A program made the position numbers and the translations under genes. Of a stretch of DNA of 64,000 nucleotides, positions 24,201 through 32,439 are shown in pieces (positions within the stretch are counted from its first letter, which is position 1; each line of letters opens with the position of its first letter). The stretch covers positions 42,877 through 106,876 of the forward strand of contig NZ_AUEW01000014.1 in the NCBI RefSeq assembly GCF_000426185.1, read 5' to 3'. A model generated the notes under the pieces. It saw nothing but the letters and a program-made list of their open reading frames with translations. It had not been told where the DNA came from and made no database searches. Source of the stretch: Cellulomonas sp. URHD0024 (GTDB lineage: Bacteria > Actinomycetota > Actinomycetes > Actinomycetales > Cellulomonadaceae).

Positions 24201-24760
24201 GACCCGAGGAGCGGGGTCAGCCAGGTGACGGCCGGGGATCGCGCGGCGACGGGCGCTGGCGGCAGCGGCTCGGGGGGCGTCCGCGGCCGCAGGGCGTACG
24301 TGGTCGCGCCAACCGTGCGCTCGGCCCCCGGCCGCCACCGTCGCCAGCGGCATCCCGTGCGGACGTCGACCCGGTCGCCGCGGCGTCGGACCGTCAGACC
24401 GGGTGCGACGCCCAGCCTCGCGCGGTCGGGAACGCCGACCAGGACGCCGCACGCGGGCCCGGCGACCGTCGCGACGTGCCAGTCGGCTCGAAGGGCCGTC
24501 TCTGCCGACGAACGTGGGAGTGGGCCGAGGCTCAGCACGCACCCGTGCACCAGCGGGGTCTGACCGGCCACGTGGGACTCGTCGAGAACCTGGTCCGCGA
24601 CGGCGAGGCGGTGCCCGGTGCCGGCCCAGGCCGGATGGCCGCTGACGCGCGCGAGGGCGGGGCGAAGCTCCGCCAGAGCGGTGCCGGGCGCGATCTCGAC
24701 ATCCGTCGCGACGGTCCCCGCACCACGTTCGGGGTCGGGGTGGAGCAGGGTGAGGCGCAC
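21242..24760 (-). CDS. Orphan EssC/EccC-like FtsK-SpoIIIE ATPase
   Basis: 1172 residues with the layout of type VII secretion motor ATPases. An N-terminal beta-rich ubiquitin/FHA-like part (1-165) is followed by two adjacent membrane helices (about 175-215; VTWLTPLLGSAALAVAL and LLALVGLVGLLGAIG) and three P-loop domains. The first P-loop is canonical (GTTGAGKSE near 471-479, with LLVDFKGGTG and LLVVVDEL). The second (GGPRSGRST near 780) and third (GPPGSGRST near 1020) have Arg in place of the catalytic Lys, a degeneracy also seen in ATPase 2/3 of EccC/EssC. No WXG100, EccB, EccD or mycosin gene is nearby. The role is unknown; translocation of a protein substrate is inferred from architecture. 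Confidence 0.85.
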   Translation of the reverse strand: MRLTLLHPDPERGAGTVATDVEIAPGTALAELRPALARVSGHPAWAGTGHRLAVADQVLDESHVAGQTPLVHGCVLSLGPLPRSSAETALRADWHVATVAGPACGVLVGVPDRARLGVAPGLTVRRRGDRVDVRTGCRWRRWRPGAERTVGATTYALRPRTPPEPLPPAPVAARSPAVTWLTPLLGSAALAVALHQPLLALVGLVGLLGAIGSVRVRRRREQPGGLTVPEDPAGLVAATVRARPGDEPFEAAVPWDDGGAVAILGPRSLALPVARATVLAALGTHLRGSLVVRSGRPQDWAWCVWAGSSGTGLPGPDEGPAIVVVDDPPHLADLARWRSSAPPAQRVVLLAASAADVPAWCRSRIEVSRVAVRHHDPQGTVSPVPRHAVDVPTAEAQVRRAAGRRSAREARSDLPENATLGAQPGIPTPDAAAVCAAWGRSRHGFVVALGTGVAGRPVTVDLVADGPHTLVAGTTGAGKSELLTSIVLALALTHPPDRLAVLLVDFKGGTGLGAVAGLPHVLEHVTDLDAAHAHRVLSGLRAELRRRERVLVAAGARDVAELDPHSPETPARLLVVVDELRALTEDVPDASGALARLAAQGRALGVHLVLATQRPAGAIGADLRANVSLRIALRVADATDSTDVLEAPDAAAIDPRTPGRALVRRGSLELVAVQVARAVATADVPPVRLATPWACVPTWTPASADRPLDPVPAWVAAAVEAAIARPARRPPWLPALPAVVGAEDVEAGPGLALAVADLPDEQRRAAVRWDPTGGHLLVLGGPRSGRSTTLVAVGLAALATGGVVHAVGLPDEATALLRAGDAHGTLGTVLAIDDAVETARLLELLDSPTGRRTVLLVDRLDLVLGPLGELARGAGADRLTALWRGSGTAGTAVAASADVGSAATQHAGAFRDRLVLPVADPLLDSLAGVPAVLAGPRTTPGRAVHLAPGTAQLVQVAVPRASTTPAAAPDASIVRVRRLPTTAPLVDDGTAAPWHVLLGVGGDAAAPVRVDLSRGLLIAGPPGSGRSTALAVVGLGLARTGRAVVRLTPDSSPGDIFPVTHASDATALPDDVTLLVDDLDELEREHPDLVGTLGRRIVATSTAQAAAAAYRGALPGLLRGRRVLVLDLHDAASAELVGPRARWLADPGRRTVGRGALVLGRDVTPLQVYDPG

Positions 24761-24806
24761 CCGGCGACGATGCCTGCTCGGCGTGGGTCATGGACCGTCG
24801 CCCGAG

Positions 24807-24841
24807 GGCCCTGTGGACGACCGGGGGCCGTCCACAGGGCC
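24807..24841 (-). terminator. Terminator hairpin of the ABC exporter operon
   Basis: Perfect 13-bp inverted repeat (24807-24819 with 24829-24841), loop 9 nt, 7 nt beyond the stop of the FtsX-type permease gene and before the EssC-like gene on the same strand. Confidence 0.7.
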
Positions 24842-24847
24842 GTGGGC

Positions 24848-27367
24848 TCAGTCGACTGCGAGCGCCGCGACCGGCGAGGTGCGGGCCGCCGTCCGACCCG
24901 GCAGCACTGAGGCGAGCAGGCCGGCGACCAGCGCGACGAGCATGACGAGCAGCAGATCCCGCCACGGCACGCTGAGCACGACCTCTTCGAGGCTGCCGAA
25001 GATCACCGCGGACCCGGCCCACCCGTAGAGAAGACCGAGCCCGGCCCCGAGCAGCGCCCCCACGCCCGCGATGAGCATCCCCTCCACCGCGAGCATCCAG
25101 CGCAGCTGGCGGCGTGACAGCCCGATGGCACGTAGCGTCGCGGACTCCCGTCGCCTCTCCAGGACCGACAACGACAGGGTGTTCGCGACGCCGATGAGCG
25201 CGATGACGACGGCCACCGCGAGCAGGCCGATCACGATCCCCAGCATGGTGTCCACGAACCGTGCGTCGCTCACGCGCTGGGCCGCGGCGCTGACGACCTC
25301 CAACGTGCCGTCGGGAAGGGCGCTGCGGACGTCCTGCAGCACCTCGCCCGGGTCGGCGTCGGGGTCGAGCGACACCCAGACGGAGGACACGGGCGCGTCC
25401 GGCGCGATCCGGTCGAACGTCGCGTTCGTGACGATCGCCTGGTACCCACCCAGGTCGCTCCCGACCGCGTGCACCTCGACGGACGGTCCGTCCGGACCCG
25501 TGCCCCCGTCGGCCGCGCGTGTCTCGGCGCGGACCTTCACGTCACCGGTCAGGTGGAGGTCCTTGGCCGAGGCGGGCACCAGGATGGTGTCGTCCGCGAG
25601 GCCGGCGACCGGAGCGTCGCCGCGCAGGACCGCGGCGATGTCCTCGCGGTCGCCCCCGACGAGCGGGAGCGACCCGTTGTCCGAGTTGACGACGACCTCA
25701 CGGAGGAAGACCACCTTGCGGACCCCGTCGACGCGTCCGAGCGCCTGCCGGACGCCGGTCACGTCGATCGCCTGGGTTCCGTCGCCGAAGGCCTGATCGA
25801 CGAGGAGGTCGACGGGATAGTGGTCGTCGAGCTCGCGGCTCATCGTCGTCCGCGCGCTGGCCGCGCCGGTGCTCATCATGACCACGAGCGTGACGCCGAT
25901 GAGCAGAGCCGTACTGGTCGCGGCGGTGCGTCGCGGGTTGCGCACGGTGTTGGCGGCGGCCAGCTTGGCGCTGGTCCCCGTCGAGGCCAGTGCCCGTCCG
26001 ACCAGCGCGACGATCCTGGGTACCCAGAACACCGCCCCGAGCAGCACCCCCAGGAACGACACGGCGCCGCCCAGCATCCCGACGCCGAGCAGGTAGTTGG
26101 CGCTGCCGGGGACTCGGTTGGCCATCAGGGCGGCGAGCACGAGCAGCCCCGCCCCGCCGGCGACGAACAGCAGCGAGATGGCGAGACGGACCCTGCCGGC
26201 GAGCGCCCGGACCGCCGGGGCGTCGACGGGGCGCAGTGCGGCGACCGGCGCGACCCGGGTCGCCTCGCGTGCCGGCACCAGGGCCGAGAGCACCGTGACC
26301 AGCGTGCCGACGAGGAGCGGGACGAGCACGACCGCGGGCGTGATCTGGACCATCGACGGCAGCGGCGCGTCGACCTCGGCGCGGTTGAGGGCGGCGAGCG
26401 CGGTCTGGGCGAGCACGGTGCCGGCGACGAGCCCGACGAGCGCGGATCCGAAGCCGAGGATCGCCGCCTCGAGCAGCACGGACCGGCGCAGCTGGCCCTT
26501 GGTCGCCCCGACGCACCTGAGCAGCGCGAGCGTGTGGGCGCGTTGCGCCACGAGCACCTGGAAGGTGTTGGCGATGACGAGTGCCGCCACGAGCAGCGCG
26601 ACCGCTGCGAAGCCGAGCACGGACGCCAGCAGGAAGTCGTCGCCGTTCGACATCTCGGATATTTTGGCCGACGCCGCCTCGTCCCTCGTCATGACCGTGG
26701 CGCTGTCGATCAGAGGGCTGAGGGAGTCACGCAGCTCGGTGGGCGTGACGCCGGCTGCGGCAGCCACCAGGTAGGTGTCCGCCACCTCCGCCGGGTCGTC
26801 CAGCCCGAGCTGCTGCACGGCCCCGGGTGTCACCAGGCCGGCGCCGCCGAACTGCGACCAGGCGTGCCGCGGGTCGTCGGTGATGCCGACCACGACGAGG
26901 TCGGCCAGCTGGCCGCTCGGCTCTCGGGCCTCGACGGTGTCGCCGACGTCGATGCCGAGCGCCGACGCGGTGGCCGGCGGCAGGGCGATCTCGTTCGGCG
27001 TCCGCGGTGCGGTGCCGTGCGCGACGGTCAACGTGCCCAGGCGCGGGTCGGACGGTACGGGAAGGACCATCTGCAGCCGGGTCCGGCCGTGGCGGATCTC
27101 GAGCGAGGGTGGTGCGAGCGGGTCGGCGAACGCCACGGTGGGCTGGTCGTGGATCGCCCTGCGCTCCGCCGGCGTCAGGACGCCGCCGCTGACGACGACA
27201 TCTGCTCGCGCGTACTGGGCGGTCACGGCGTCGTACCCCGTGCGCGTGATGACGCCGCCCGCGATCAGCGTGGCGGCGAGGAAGGCGGCACCGATCGCGA
27301 TGGCGACCGCTGCGGCGGAGAGTCGGCCCAGGCTGCGGCGCATCTGGGCGAGCGTGAGACGCAGCAT
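24848..27367 (-). CDS. MacB/FtsX-type ABC transporter permease
   Basis: 839-residue permease with two FtsX domains. First helix LSAAAVAIAIGAAFLAATLI (about 17-36), a large extracytoplasmic MacB-type domain, then three-helix FtsX block one (FLLASVLGFAAVALLVAALV, AAILGFGSALVGLVAGTVLA, VLVPLLVGTLVTVLSALVPA). A linker with further helices, a second periplasmic domain and block two (LGIVIGLLAVAVVIALIGVA, VEGMLIAGVGALLGAGLGLL, LLLVMLVALVAGLLASVLPG) follow. The last helices and the PVAALAVD tail are typical. The start ATG shares one base with the ATPase stop (TGATG). Probably exports a lipid, lipopeptide or drug; the substrate is unknown. Confidence 0.92.
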   Translation of the reverse strand: MLRLTLAQMRRSLGRLSAAAVAIAIGAAFLAATLIAGGVITRTGYDAVTAQYARADVVVSGGVLTPAERRAIHDQPTVAFADPLAPPSLEIRHGRTRLQMVLPVPSDPRLGTLTVAHGTAPRTPNEIALPPATASALGIDVGDTVEAREPSGQLADLVVVGITDDPRHAWSQFGGAGLVTPGAVQQLGLDDPAEVADTYLVAAAAGVTPTELRDSLSPLIDSATVMTRDEAASAKISEMSNGDDFLLASVLGFAAVALLVAALVIANTFQVLVAQRAHTLALLRCVGATKGQLRRSVLLEAAILGFGSALVGLVAGTVLAQTALAALNRAEVDAPLPSMVQITPAVVLVPLLVGTLVTVLSALVPAREATRVAPVAALRPVDAPAVRALAGRVRLAISLLFVAGGAGLLVLAALMANRVPGSANYLLGVGMLGGAVSFLGVLLGAVFWVPRIVALVGRALASTGTSAKLAAANTVRNPRRTAATSTALLIGVTLVVMMSTGAASARTTMSRELDDHYPVDLLVDQAFGDGTQAIDVTGVRQALGRVDGVRKVVFLREVVVNSDNGSLPLVGGDREDIAAVLRGDAPVAGLADDTILVPASAKDLHLTGDVKVRAETRAADGGTGPDGPSVEVHAVGSDLGGYQAIVTNATFDRIAPDAPVSSVWVSLDPDADPGEVLQDVRSALPDGTLEVVSAAAQRVSDARFVDTMLGIVIGLLAVAVVIALIGVANTLSLSVLERRRESATLRAIGLSRRQLRWMLAVEGMLIAGVGALLGAGLGLLYGWAGSAVIFGSLEEVVLSVPWRDLLLVMLVALVAGLLASVLPGRTAARTSPVAALAVD

Positions 27368-28143
27368 CAGCGGACCACCGGCTGGTCGAGGGCGCGGAGC
27401 GCGTCGAGCCCCATGAGCACGGACTCCGGGGTGGGGTCGTCGATGTCCCCCGCGATCCGCCCGTCGGCGAGCATGACGACCCGGTCGGCGTACGCGGCCG
27501 CGGTCGGGTCGTGCGTGACCATGATGATCGTGCGACCCAGCTCCCGGACGGACCGTCGCAGGAAGCTCAGCACCTCGGCGCCCGACCGGGAGTCGAGGTT
27601 GCCCGTCGGCTCGTCGGCGAACACGACATCGGGCCGGGCGATCAGGGCCCGGGCGATCGCGACACGCTGCTGCTGCCCACCGGACAGCTCGCTCGGTCGG
27701 TGGGTCAGCCGCTGGCCCAGCCCGAGCGTCTCGACGAGGGTGTCGAACCACTCCCGGTCGACGGGTGCCCCGGCAAGCTCGAGGGGCAGGAGGATGTTCT
27801 GCTCCGCCGTGAACATGGGCAGCAGGTTGAACGACTGGAAGACGAAGCCGACGCGGTCGCGCCGCAACCGGGTCAGCGCGTCGTCGCCGAGCGCCGTGAT
27901 CTCGGTGTCGCCCAGCCGGGCCGTGCCGGAGGTGGCCTGGTCGAGCCCGGCGAGCACGTGCATCAGCGTCGACTTGCCCGAGCCCGACGGGCCCATGATC
28001 GCGGTGAACGCACCGGCAGCGAAGTCGACGTCGACCCCGTCCAGCGCGTGGACGGCAGCTGCTCCACGGCCGTACACCTTGGTCAGCGCGCGAGCGCTCG
28101 AGGCAGGGGGCAGGTCGACGGGGCGGTAGACGGTGGTGTCCAC
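27367..28143 (-). CDS. MacB/LolD-type ABC transporter ATP-binding protein
   Basis: 258-residue ATPase for the permease that follows. Walker A GPSGSGKST, Q-loop FVFQSFNLLPMFTA, signature LSGGQQQRVAIARAL, Walker B VVFADEPTGNLD and H-loop VTHDP are all intact and of the LolD/MacB subfamily. The GTG at 28143 is chosen because AAGGAG lies 9 nt upstream; a longer frame exists but begins inside the promoter region. Downstream of a NarL-type two-component pair that probably controls it. Confidence 0.94.
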   Translation of the reverse strand: MDTTVYRPVDLPPASSARALTKVYGRGAAAVHALDGVDVDFAAGAFTAIMGPSGSGKSTLMHVLAGLDQATSGTARLGDTEITALGDDALTRLRRDRVGFVFQSFNLLPMFTAEQNILLPLELAGAPVDREWFDTLVETLGLGQRLTHRPSELSGGQQQRVAIARALIARPDVVFADEPTGNLDSRSGAEVLSFLRRSVRELGRTIIMVTHDPTAAAYADRVVMLADGRIAGDIDDPTPESVLMGLDALRALDQPVVR

Positions 28144-28175
28144 GGGTGCGGCTCCTTCAGTCGGTGACGTCCTCG

Positions 28176-28237
28176 ACGCTACGGAGCGGTCCGCAGGCGC
28201 CACATCAGGCCACGGTGTCGTCCCGTGTCATCCCGTG
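28176..28237 (-). promoter_or_regulatory. Candidate promoter and direct repeats of the ABC exporter
   Basis: A possible -10 TAGCGT (28181-28176) lies upstream of the ATPase GTG. Farther upstream, two adjacent 10-bp direct repeats, TCGTCCCGTG and TCATCCCGTG (28218-28237), occupy an activator position. They are candidates for binding by the adjacent LuxR-type response regulator. Confidence 0.35.
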
Positions 28238-28255
28238 GTCGCACGGAGGGCCTGG

Positions 28256-28975
28256 TCACGAGCCGGGTCGCACCAGTCCGGTCTCGTACGCGACGACGAC
28301 CGCCTGCACGCGGTCACGGGCGTGCAGCTTGGCCAGGATGCGCCCGACGTGCGTCTTGACGGTCGCCTCGGCGACGAACAGGTCCTGGCCGATCTCGGTG
28401 TTCGACCGACCGCGTGCCATGAGGACGAGCACCTCGCGCTCGCGGTCCGTGAGGTCCGCGACCGCCAGACGGGCAGGGTCGCTCGGGGCGCCCGGCTCGT
28501 CGGGTGGCAGCACGGTGACGAGATGCTCCAGCAGCCGACGGGTGCTCGACGGGGCGATGACCGCGTCCCCGCGGTGCACCGTCCGGATGGCGCCGAGCAT
28601 CTCCTCCGGCGGCGCGTCCTTCAGCAGGAACCCGCTCGCCCCCGCGCGGATCGCGGACATGACGTACTCGTCGAGGTCGAAGGTGGTGAGCACGATGACC
28701 TTGGGCGCCGGGGAGAGGTCCGTGCCGTGCCCGACGATCTCCGCCGTCGCCGCGAGGCCGTCCATCGTCGGCATCCGGACGTCCATGAGGACGACGTCGA
28801 CGACACCCGGGTGGGTCGCCGGGTCGAGAGCGCGGACCGCCTGCGCGCCGTCGCCCGCCTCGACGACCACCTCGAGGTCGGACTGGCTGTCGATCACCAT
28901 CCGGAAGCCCGCGCGGACCAGCTGCTGGTCGTCGACGAGTGCCACGCGAATGGGCGGGCCGGCCTGCTCGGTCAT
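28256..28975 (-). CDS. NarL/LuxR-type response regulator
   Basis: 239 residues: receiver domain (VALVDDQQLVRAGF, phospho-acceptor Asp65 in VLMDVRMPTMDG, TTFDLDEYV, LLKDAPPEE) followed by a LuxR HTH (LTDREREVLVLMARGRSNTE, then VKTHVGRILAKL). The start ATG overlaps the kinase stop by 4 nt, so the pair is translationally coupled. It probably regulates the ABC exporter encoded immediately downstream. Confidence 0.95.
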   Translation of the reverse strand: MTEQAGPPIRVALVDDQQLVRAGFRMVIDSQSDLEVVVEAGDGAQAVRALDPATHPGVVDVVLMDVRMPTMDGLAATAEIVGHGTDLSPAPKVIVLTTFDLDEYVMSAIRAGASGFLLKDAPPEEMLGAIRTVHRGDAVIAPSSTRRLLEHLVTVLPPDEPGAPSDPARLAVADLTDREREVLVLMARGRSNTEIGQDLFVAEATVKTHVGRILAKLHARDRVQAVVVAYETGLVRPGS

Positions 28976-30177
28976 GTGCTCTCCTGTGATCTGCCGGGTG
29001 GGGTCGGGAGGTGGGCGCGGACCCGAAAGCCGCCGCCGGGCCGGGGTCCCGCGCTGACGGTCCCGGCGAACATGGTCGCCCGCTCGCGCATGCCGAGAAG
29101 ACCCTGTCCGAGACCGTCGGAGTCCGCGGACGCGCCGCGGCCGTCGTCGCTGACCTCGAGCACGATCCCCTCCGGCAACCACTGCACCAGCACCGAGACG
29201 AGCGGGTCGGGTCCGGCGTGCTTGAGCACGTTGGTGAGTGCTTCCTGGGCGATGCGGTAGACCGTCAGGCCGGTGCCGGGCGGCAGGTTGCGCGGCGAGC
29301 CCATGCGCACGAGCGAGACCCGCATGCCGCTCGCCCGCATCTGCTCGACGAGCGTCCCGACGTCGGACTCGGCCGGCTGCGGTTCGAACTCGAGAGCCGC
29401 GTCGTCGCTGCCCCGCAGGACGCCCAGGAGCCGGCGCATGTCGGTCAGCGCCGCCCGACCGGTCTCCCCGATGGTCCCCAGGGCCCGCGTCGCGGCCGCC
29501 GGGTCGGCCTCGGCTGCGTACCGGCCGCCGTCGGCCTGCGCGATCATCACGGTCAACGAGTGGGCGACGATGTCGTGCATCTCGCGGGCGATGCGCGCCC
29601 GCTCGGCGGCGGTCGCGATCTGCGTCTGCTGGTCCCGCTCGATCTCGAGCCGCCGGGCGCGGTCCTCGAGGGCCTCGAGCCGCTCGCGCCGGGTGCGTCG
29701 GACGAGCCCGAACGCCCAGACCGCGAGCGCGGCGATCGACACGAACGCTGCGGCGGCCGTGGCCGTCGGGCCCGCGTACTGCCCGTACACGTTCGACCCG
29801 ACGATCGCCGCACCGACCAGCGCACCGACGATCGCGACCCGGTGCGCCCACCGGGGCCCGTGCACGGTGACGGAGTACAGGGCGACCAGCACGAGCGCGT
29901 CCGCCGGGACCAGCATCGGGATGCCGAGCATCGTCTGCAGCAGGGCGAAGGTGTAGACGGTCGCCGCCGAGGCGGTCGGACGCACGCGCCGCCACGCGAG
30001 CGGGACGGCGAGGCCCAGCGTGAGCACAGTCGTCTGCAGGAGGCTCTGTCCCCACGACGTGGCACCGAACGCGACCGACGACGGGAGCACGAAGAGCAGG
30101 AGGAGCGTCGAGAAGGTGGCGTCGACGACGAACCGGTGTGCCTCCTCCCAGCGCAGCAGCCGCTCCCAATAAGTCAC
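28972..30177 (-). CDS. NarL-family sensor histidine kinase
   Basis: 401 residues. The N-terminal half has about five membrane helices (starting VVDATFSTLLLLFVLPSSV) with almost no extracytoplasmic domain, so the signal is probably sensed within or at the membrane. A coiled linker leads to HisKA_3 (ERARIAREMHDIVAHSLTVM, phospho-acceptor His201) and HATPase (IAQEALTNVLKHAG, VSDDGRGASADSDGLGQGLL). The LiaS/DesK-like architecture is common next to drug or peptide exporters. GTG at 30177 has a -10 six nt upstream. Confidence 0.93.
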   Translation of the reverse strand: MTYWERLLRWEEAHRFVVDATFSTLLLLFVLPSSVAFGATSWGQSLLQTTVLTLGLAVPLAWRRVRPTASAATVYTFALLQTMLGIPMLVPADALVLVALYSVTVHGPRWAHRVAIVGALVGAAIVGSNVYGQYAGPTATAAAAFVSIAALAVWAFGLVRRTRRERLEALEDRARRLEIERDQQTQIATAAERARIAREMHDIVAHSLTVMIAQADGGRYAAEADPAAATRALGTIGETGRAALTDMRRLLGVLRGSDDAALEFEPQPAESDVGTLVEQMRASGMRVSLVRMGSPRNLPPGTGLTVYRIAQEALTNVLKHAGPDPLVSVLVQWLPEGIVLEVSDDGRGASADSDGLGQGLLGMRERATMFAGTVSAGPRPGGGFRVRAHLPTPPGRSQEST

Positions 30178-30183
30178 CCCCCG

Positions 30184-30189
30184 AGGGTA
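30184..30189 (-). promoter_or_regulatory. -10 element of the leaderless kinase transcript
   Basis: Reading leftwards, TACCCT is followed by 6 nt and then the GTG at 30177. It would drive the kinase, regulator and possibly the exporter. Confidence 0.45.
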
Positions 30190-30305
30190 GGGGCGGCCCC
30201 ACGGCCCGGCGTGCCCCCTGGGGCGGACCCGCCGCGCCGGACGTACACCGCAGGGCGCAGGAAGTGACACGCGGTGCCACTGGTGGACCACACCGTCCCG
30301 TGACC

Positions 30306-30311
30306 TAGCAT
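30306..30311 (+). promoter_or_regulatory. -10 element of the OmpR-type regulator
   Basis: TAGCAT, 6 nt before the ATG at 30318; a TGGACC at 30284-30289 (16 nt upstream) could be the -35. Leaderless spacing. Confidence 0.45.
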
Positions 30312-30317
30312 GGGCCA

Positions 30318-31019
30318 ATGACCCAGGTGCTGCTGGCAGAGGACGATCCCGCGATTGCCGAGCCTTTGGCCCGGGCGCTCGGGCGTGAAGGTTATGACGT
30401 GCGTGTGCAAGGAACGGGTCAAGGGGCGATCGACGGAGCTGCGGCGGCCGACCTGGTCGTGCTGGACCTCGGCCTGCCGGACATGGACGGCCTGGACGTG
30501 GCCCGAGCCATCCGCAACCTCGGCCTGACCACGCCTCTTCTCGTCCTGACGGCACGTGCCGACGAGGTCGATCTGGTGGTCGGCCTGGACGCCGGAGCCG
30601 ACGACTACGTGACCAAGCCGTTCCGCCTCGCCGAGCTGCTGGCGCGGGTCCGCGCCCTGCTGCGCCGCAGCGTGGGAGACCCGGGCGACGAGGACGAGGT
30701 GCACGCGCAGAACGTCCGCGTCGACGTCGCTGCGCACCGTGCCTTCCAGGGTGAGCGCGAGCTGCACCTCACGGCGAAGGAGTTCGACCTCCTGCGCGTG
30801 CTCGTCGGTGCCGCGGGGACCGTCGTGGCCCGCGAGACCCTCATGCGCGAGGTCTGGGGATCGGACCCGACCGGCTCCACCAAGACGCTGGACATGCACG
30901 TGTCCTGGCTGCGTCGCAAGCTCGGCGACGACGCCAACGCGCCGCGGTACGTCACCACCGTCCGCGGGATGGGCTTCCGTTTCGAGACCGGTGGCGCAAG
31001 CAGCAGCACGGGCGGTTGA
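30318..31019 (+). CDS. OmpR-family response regulator
   Basis: 233 residues: receiver (VLLAEDDPAIAEPLARAL, phospho-acceptor Asp50 in VVLDLGLPDMDG, TARADEVD, the switch Lys in YVTKPFRLAELLAR) and winged-helix DNA-binding domain (LHLTAKEFDLLRVLV, LMREVWGSDPTGSTKTLDMH, RYVTTVRGMGFRFE). The kinase partner starts 3 nt after its stop. Targets are not evident from the sequence. Confidence 0.95.
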   Translation: MTQVLLAEDDPAIAEPLARALGREGYDVRVQGTGQGAIDGAAAADLVVLDLGLPDMDGLDVARAIRNLGLTTPLLVLTARADEVDLVVGLDAGADDYVTKPFRLAELLARVRALLRRSVGDPGDEDEVHAQNVRVDVAAHRAFQGERELHLTAKEFDLLRVLVGAAGTVVARETLMREVWGSDPTGSTKTLDMHVSWLRRKLGDDANAPRYVTTVRGMGFRFETGGASSSTGG

Positions 31020-31022
31020 GCG

Positions 31023-32339
31023 TTGCGCCGTCGCGTCCTGCAGGCGACGATCGCGGCGGTCACCGTCGCGGTCGTCCTGCTGGGCTTTCCCCTGGCGTTC
31101 CTCGGCGCCCAGCTCGTGCGCGAGAACGAGATGCAGGCGCTCAAGGCCCGTGCGGACACCGTCGCGCGCTCGATCGACTTCCGTGAGCAGCAGGACATCG
31201 AGCTGCCCGGCCCGATGCTCGAGGTGGCGACCGGCGGCCCGGGGGACATCCCTGCGTCGGTGACCGTCCAGGCACCCAACGGCCAGTTCTACCAGGCCGG
31301 CGACCACGTGCAGGGGCGGACGCTCTCCGTGCAGGTCACCTCGCAGACGGGTGCGGTGGTGAACCTGTACGTCTCCTGGTGGGACGTCTTCTGGCAGAGC
31401 GCCCGGGTGATCGCGCTCGTCGTCGCCGCGGCGGTGGTCGCGTTCGCGGCCGGGATCGCGATGGCCATCTGGCAGGCCAACCGCCTGACCGCTCCGCTCG
31501 TCTACCTTGCTGCCTCCGCGGAGCAGCTCGGTGCGGGGCAGGTGCGCCCGCGGCTCGAACCGTCAGGCGTCGAGGAGATCGACCTCGTCGCCGCCGAGCT
31601 GGCGCGCAGCGCCGACCGGATGGCCGCTCGCCTCGCGGCCGAGCGGCAGTTCGCGGCCGACGCCTCGCACCAGCTGCGCACGCCGCTCACCGCGCTGACG
31701 ATGCGGCTCGAGGAGATCATGCTCGCGACGGACGACCCGGACGTGAGCGAGGAGGCCCGGATCTCCTTGGAGCAGGTCGAGCGCCTCGTCCGCGTCGTCG
31801 ACGACCTGCTGGCCAGCTCGCGGCGCGCGCAGGGCGGTACGACCGAGGCGCTCATGCTCATCGACGTCGTCCGCCAGCAGGAGGAGGAGTGGCAGCCGAC
31901 CTTCGACGCCGCCGGGCGGCACATCGTCGTCGAGGTGGATCCCGCCACGCAGGTGCTCGCGACGCCGGGAGCGCTCGCGCAGGTCCTGGCGACGCTGATC
32001 GAGAACTCCCTCAAGCACGGCGCAGGAACCACGACCGTCCGCGCCCGTACCGGCGGGTCCTCGGGCGCCGTGGTGGTCGAGGTGGCCGACGAGGGTGCCG
32101 GTGTCCCCGACGACCTGGCGCCGCGGATCTTCGAGCGCGAGGTCACCTCCGGGCGCGGGACGGGTCTGGGACTGGCCCTGGCCCGCGACCTGGCGTCTGC
32201 GGACGGCGGCCGGCTCGAGCTCGCCCAGCGGCGGCCGGCTGTCTTCGCCCTGTTCCTGTCCGGGGTCCCGTCGTCGATGCGTCCGGATGTCGTCGTCCCC
32301 ATGGGGAGGGTCGTGACCCGACCGAGCAGACGGCGCTGA
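31023..32339 (+). CDS. Two-component sensor histidine kinase (HAMP, HisKA, HATPase)
   Basis: 438 residues starting at TTG. TM1 ATIAAVTVAVVLLGFPLAFL, an extracytoplasmic sensor of about 90 residues, TM2 VIALVVAAAVVAFAAGIAMA (about 129-150), HAMP, then HisKA with phospho-acceptor His216 in ADASHQLRTPLTALTMRLEE. HATPase motifs: ENSLKHG, VADEGAGVPDDL, GRGTGLGLALARDL. The C-terminal tail after the ATPase is short and basic. Forms an operon with the preceding regulator. Confidence 0.94.
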   Translation: MRRRVLQATIAAVTVAVVLLGFPLAFLGAQLVRENEMQALKARADTVARSIDFREQQDIELPGPMLEVATGGPGDIPASVTVQAPNGQFYQAGDHVQGRTLSVQVTSQTGAVVNLYVSWWDVFWQSARVIALVVAAAVVAFAAGIAMAIWQANRLTAPLVYLAASAEQLGAGQVRPRLEPSGVEEIDLVAAELARSADRMAARLAAERQFAADASHQLRTPLTALTMRLEEIMLATDDPDVSEEARISLEQVERLVRVVDDLLASSRRAQGGTTEALMLIDVVRQQEEEWQPTFDAAGRHIVVEVDPATQVLATPGALAQVLATLIENSLKHGAGTTTVRARTGGSSGAVVVEVADEGAGVPDDLAPRIFEREVTSGRGTGLGLALARDLASADGGRLELAQRRPAVFALFLSGVPSSMRPDVVVPMGRVVTRPSRRR

Positions 32340-32389
32340 CCGCCTGCGACAGCACCGCCGAGTCTGTCCAGTTCGCCACATTTGTCCGT

Positions 32390-32395
32390 TACAGT
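32390..32395 (+). promoter_or_regulatory. Candidate -10 of manA
   Basis: TACAGT, about 45 nt before the proposed CTG start. The leader then contains AGGAG at 32426-32430, the only good ribosome-binding site in the interval. Confidence 0.35.
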
Positions 32396-32439
32396 GAAGG
32401 CCCCGAAGGGCACTGCCAGAGCTTCAGGAGACGATCGTT

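Noticed and set aside
22346..24910. Long plus-strand open frames antisense to the EssC-like gene
   Set aside because: Arg/Gly/Ala-rich translations with no family motifs; the minus strand carries three P-loop domains in one frame.
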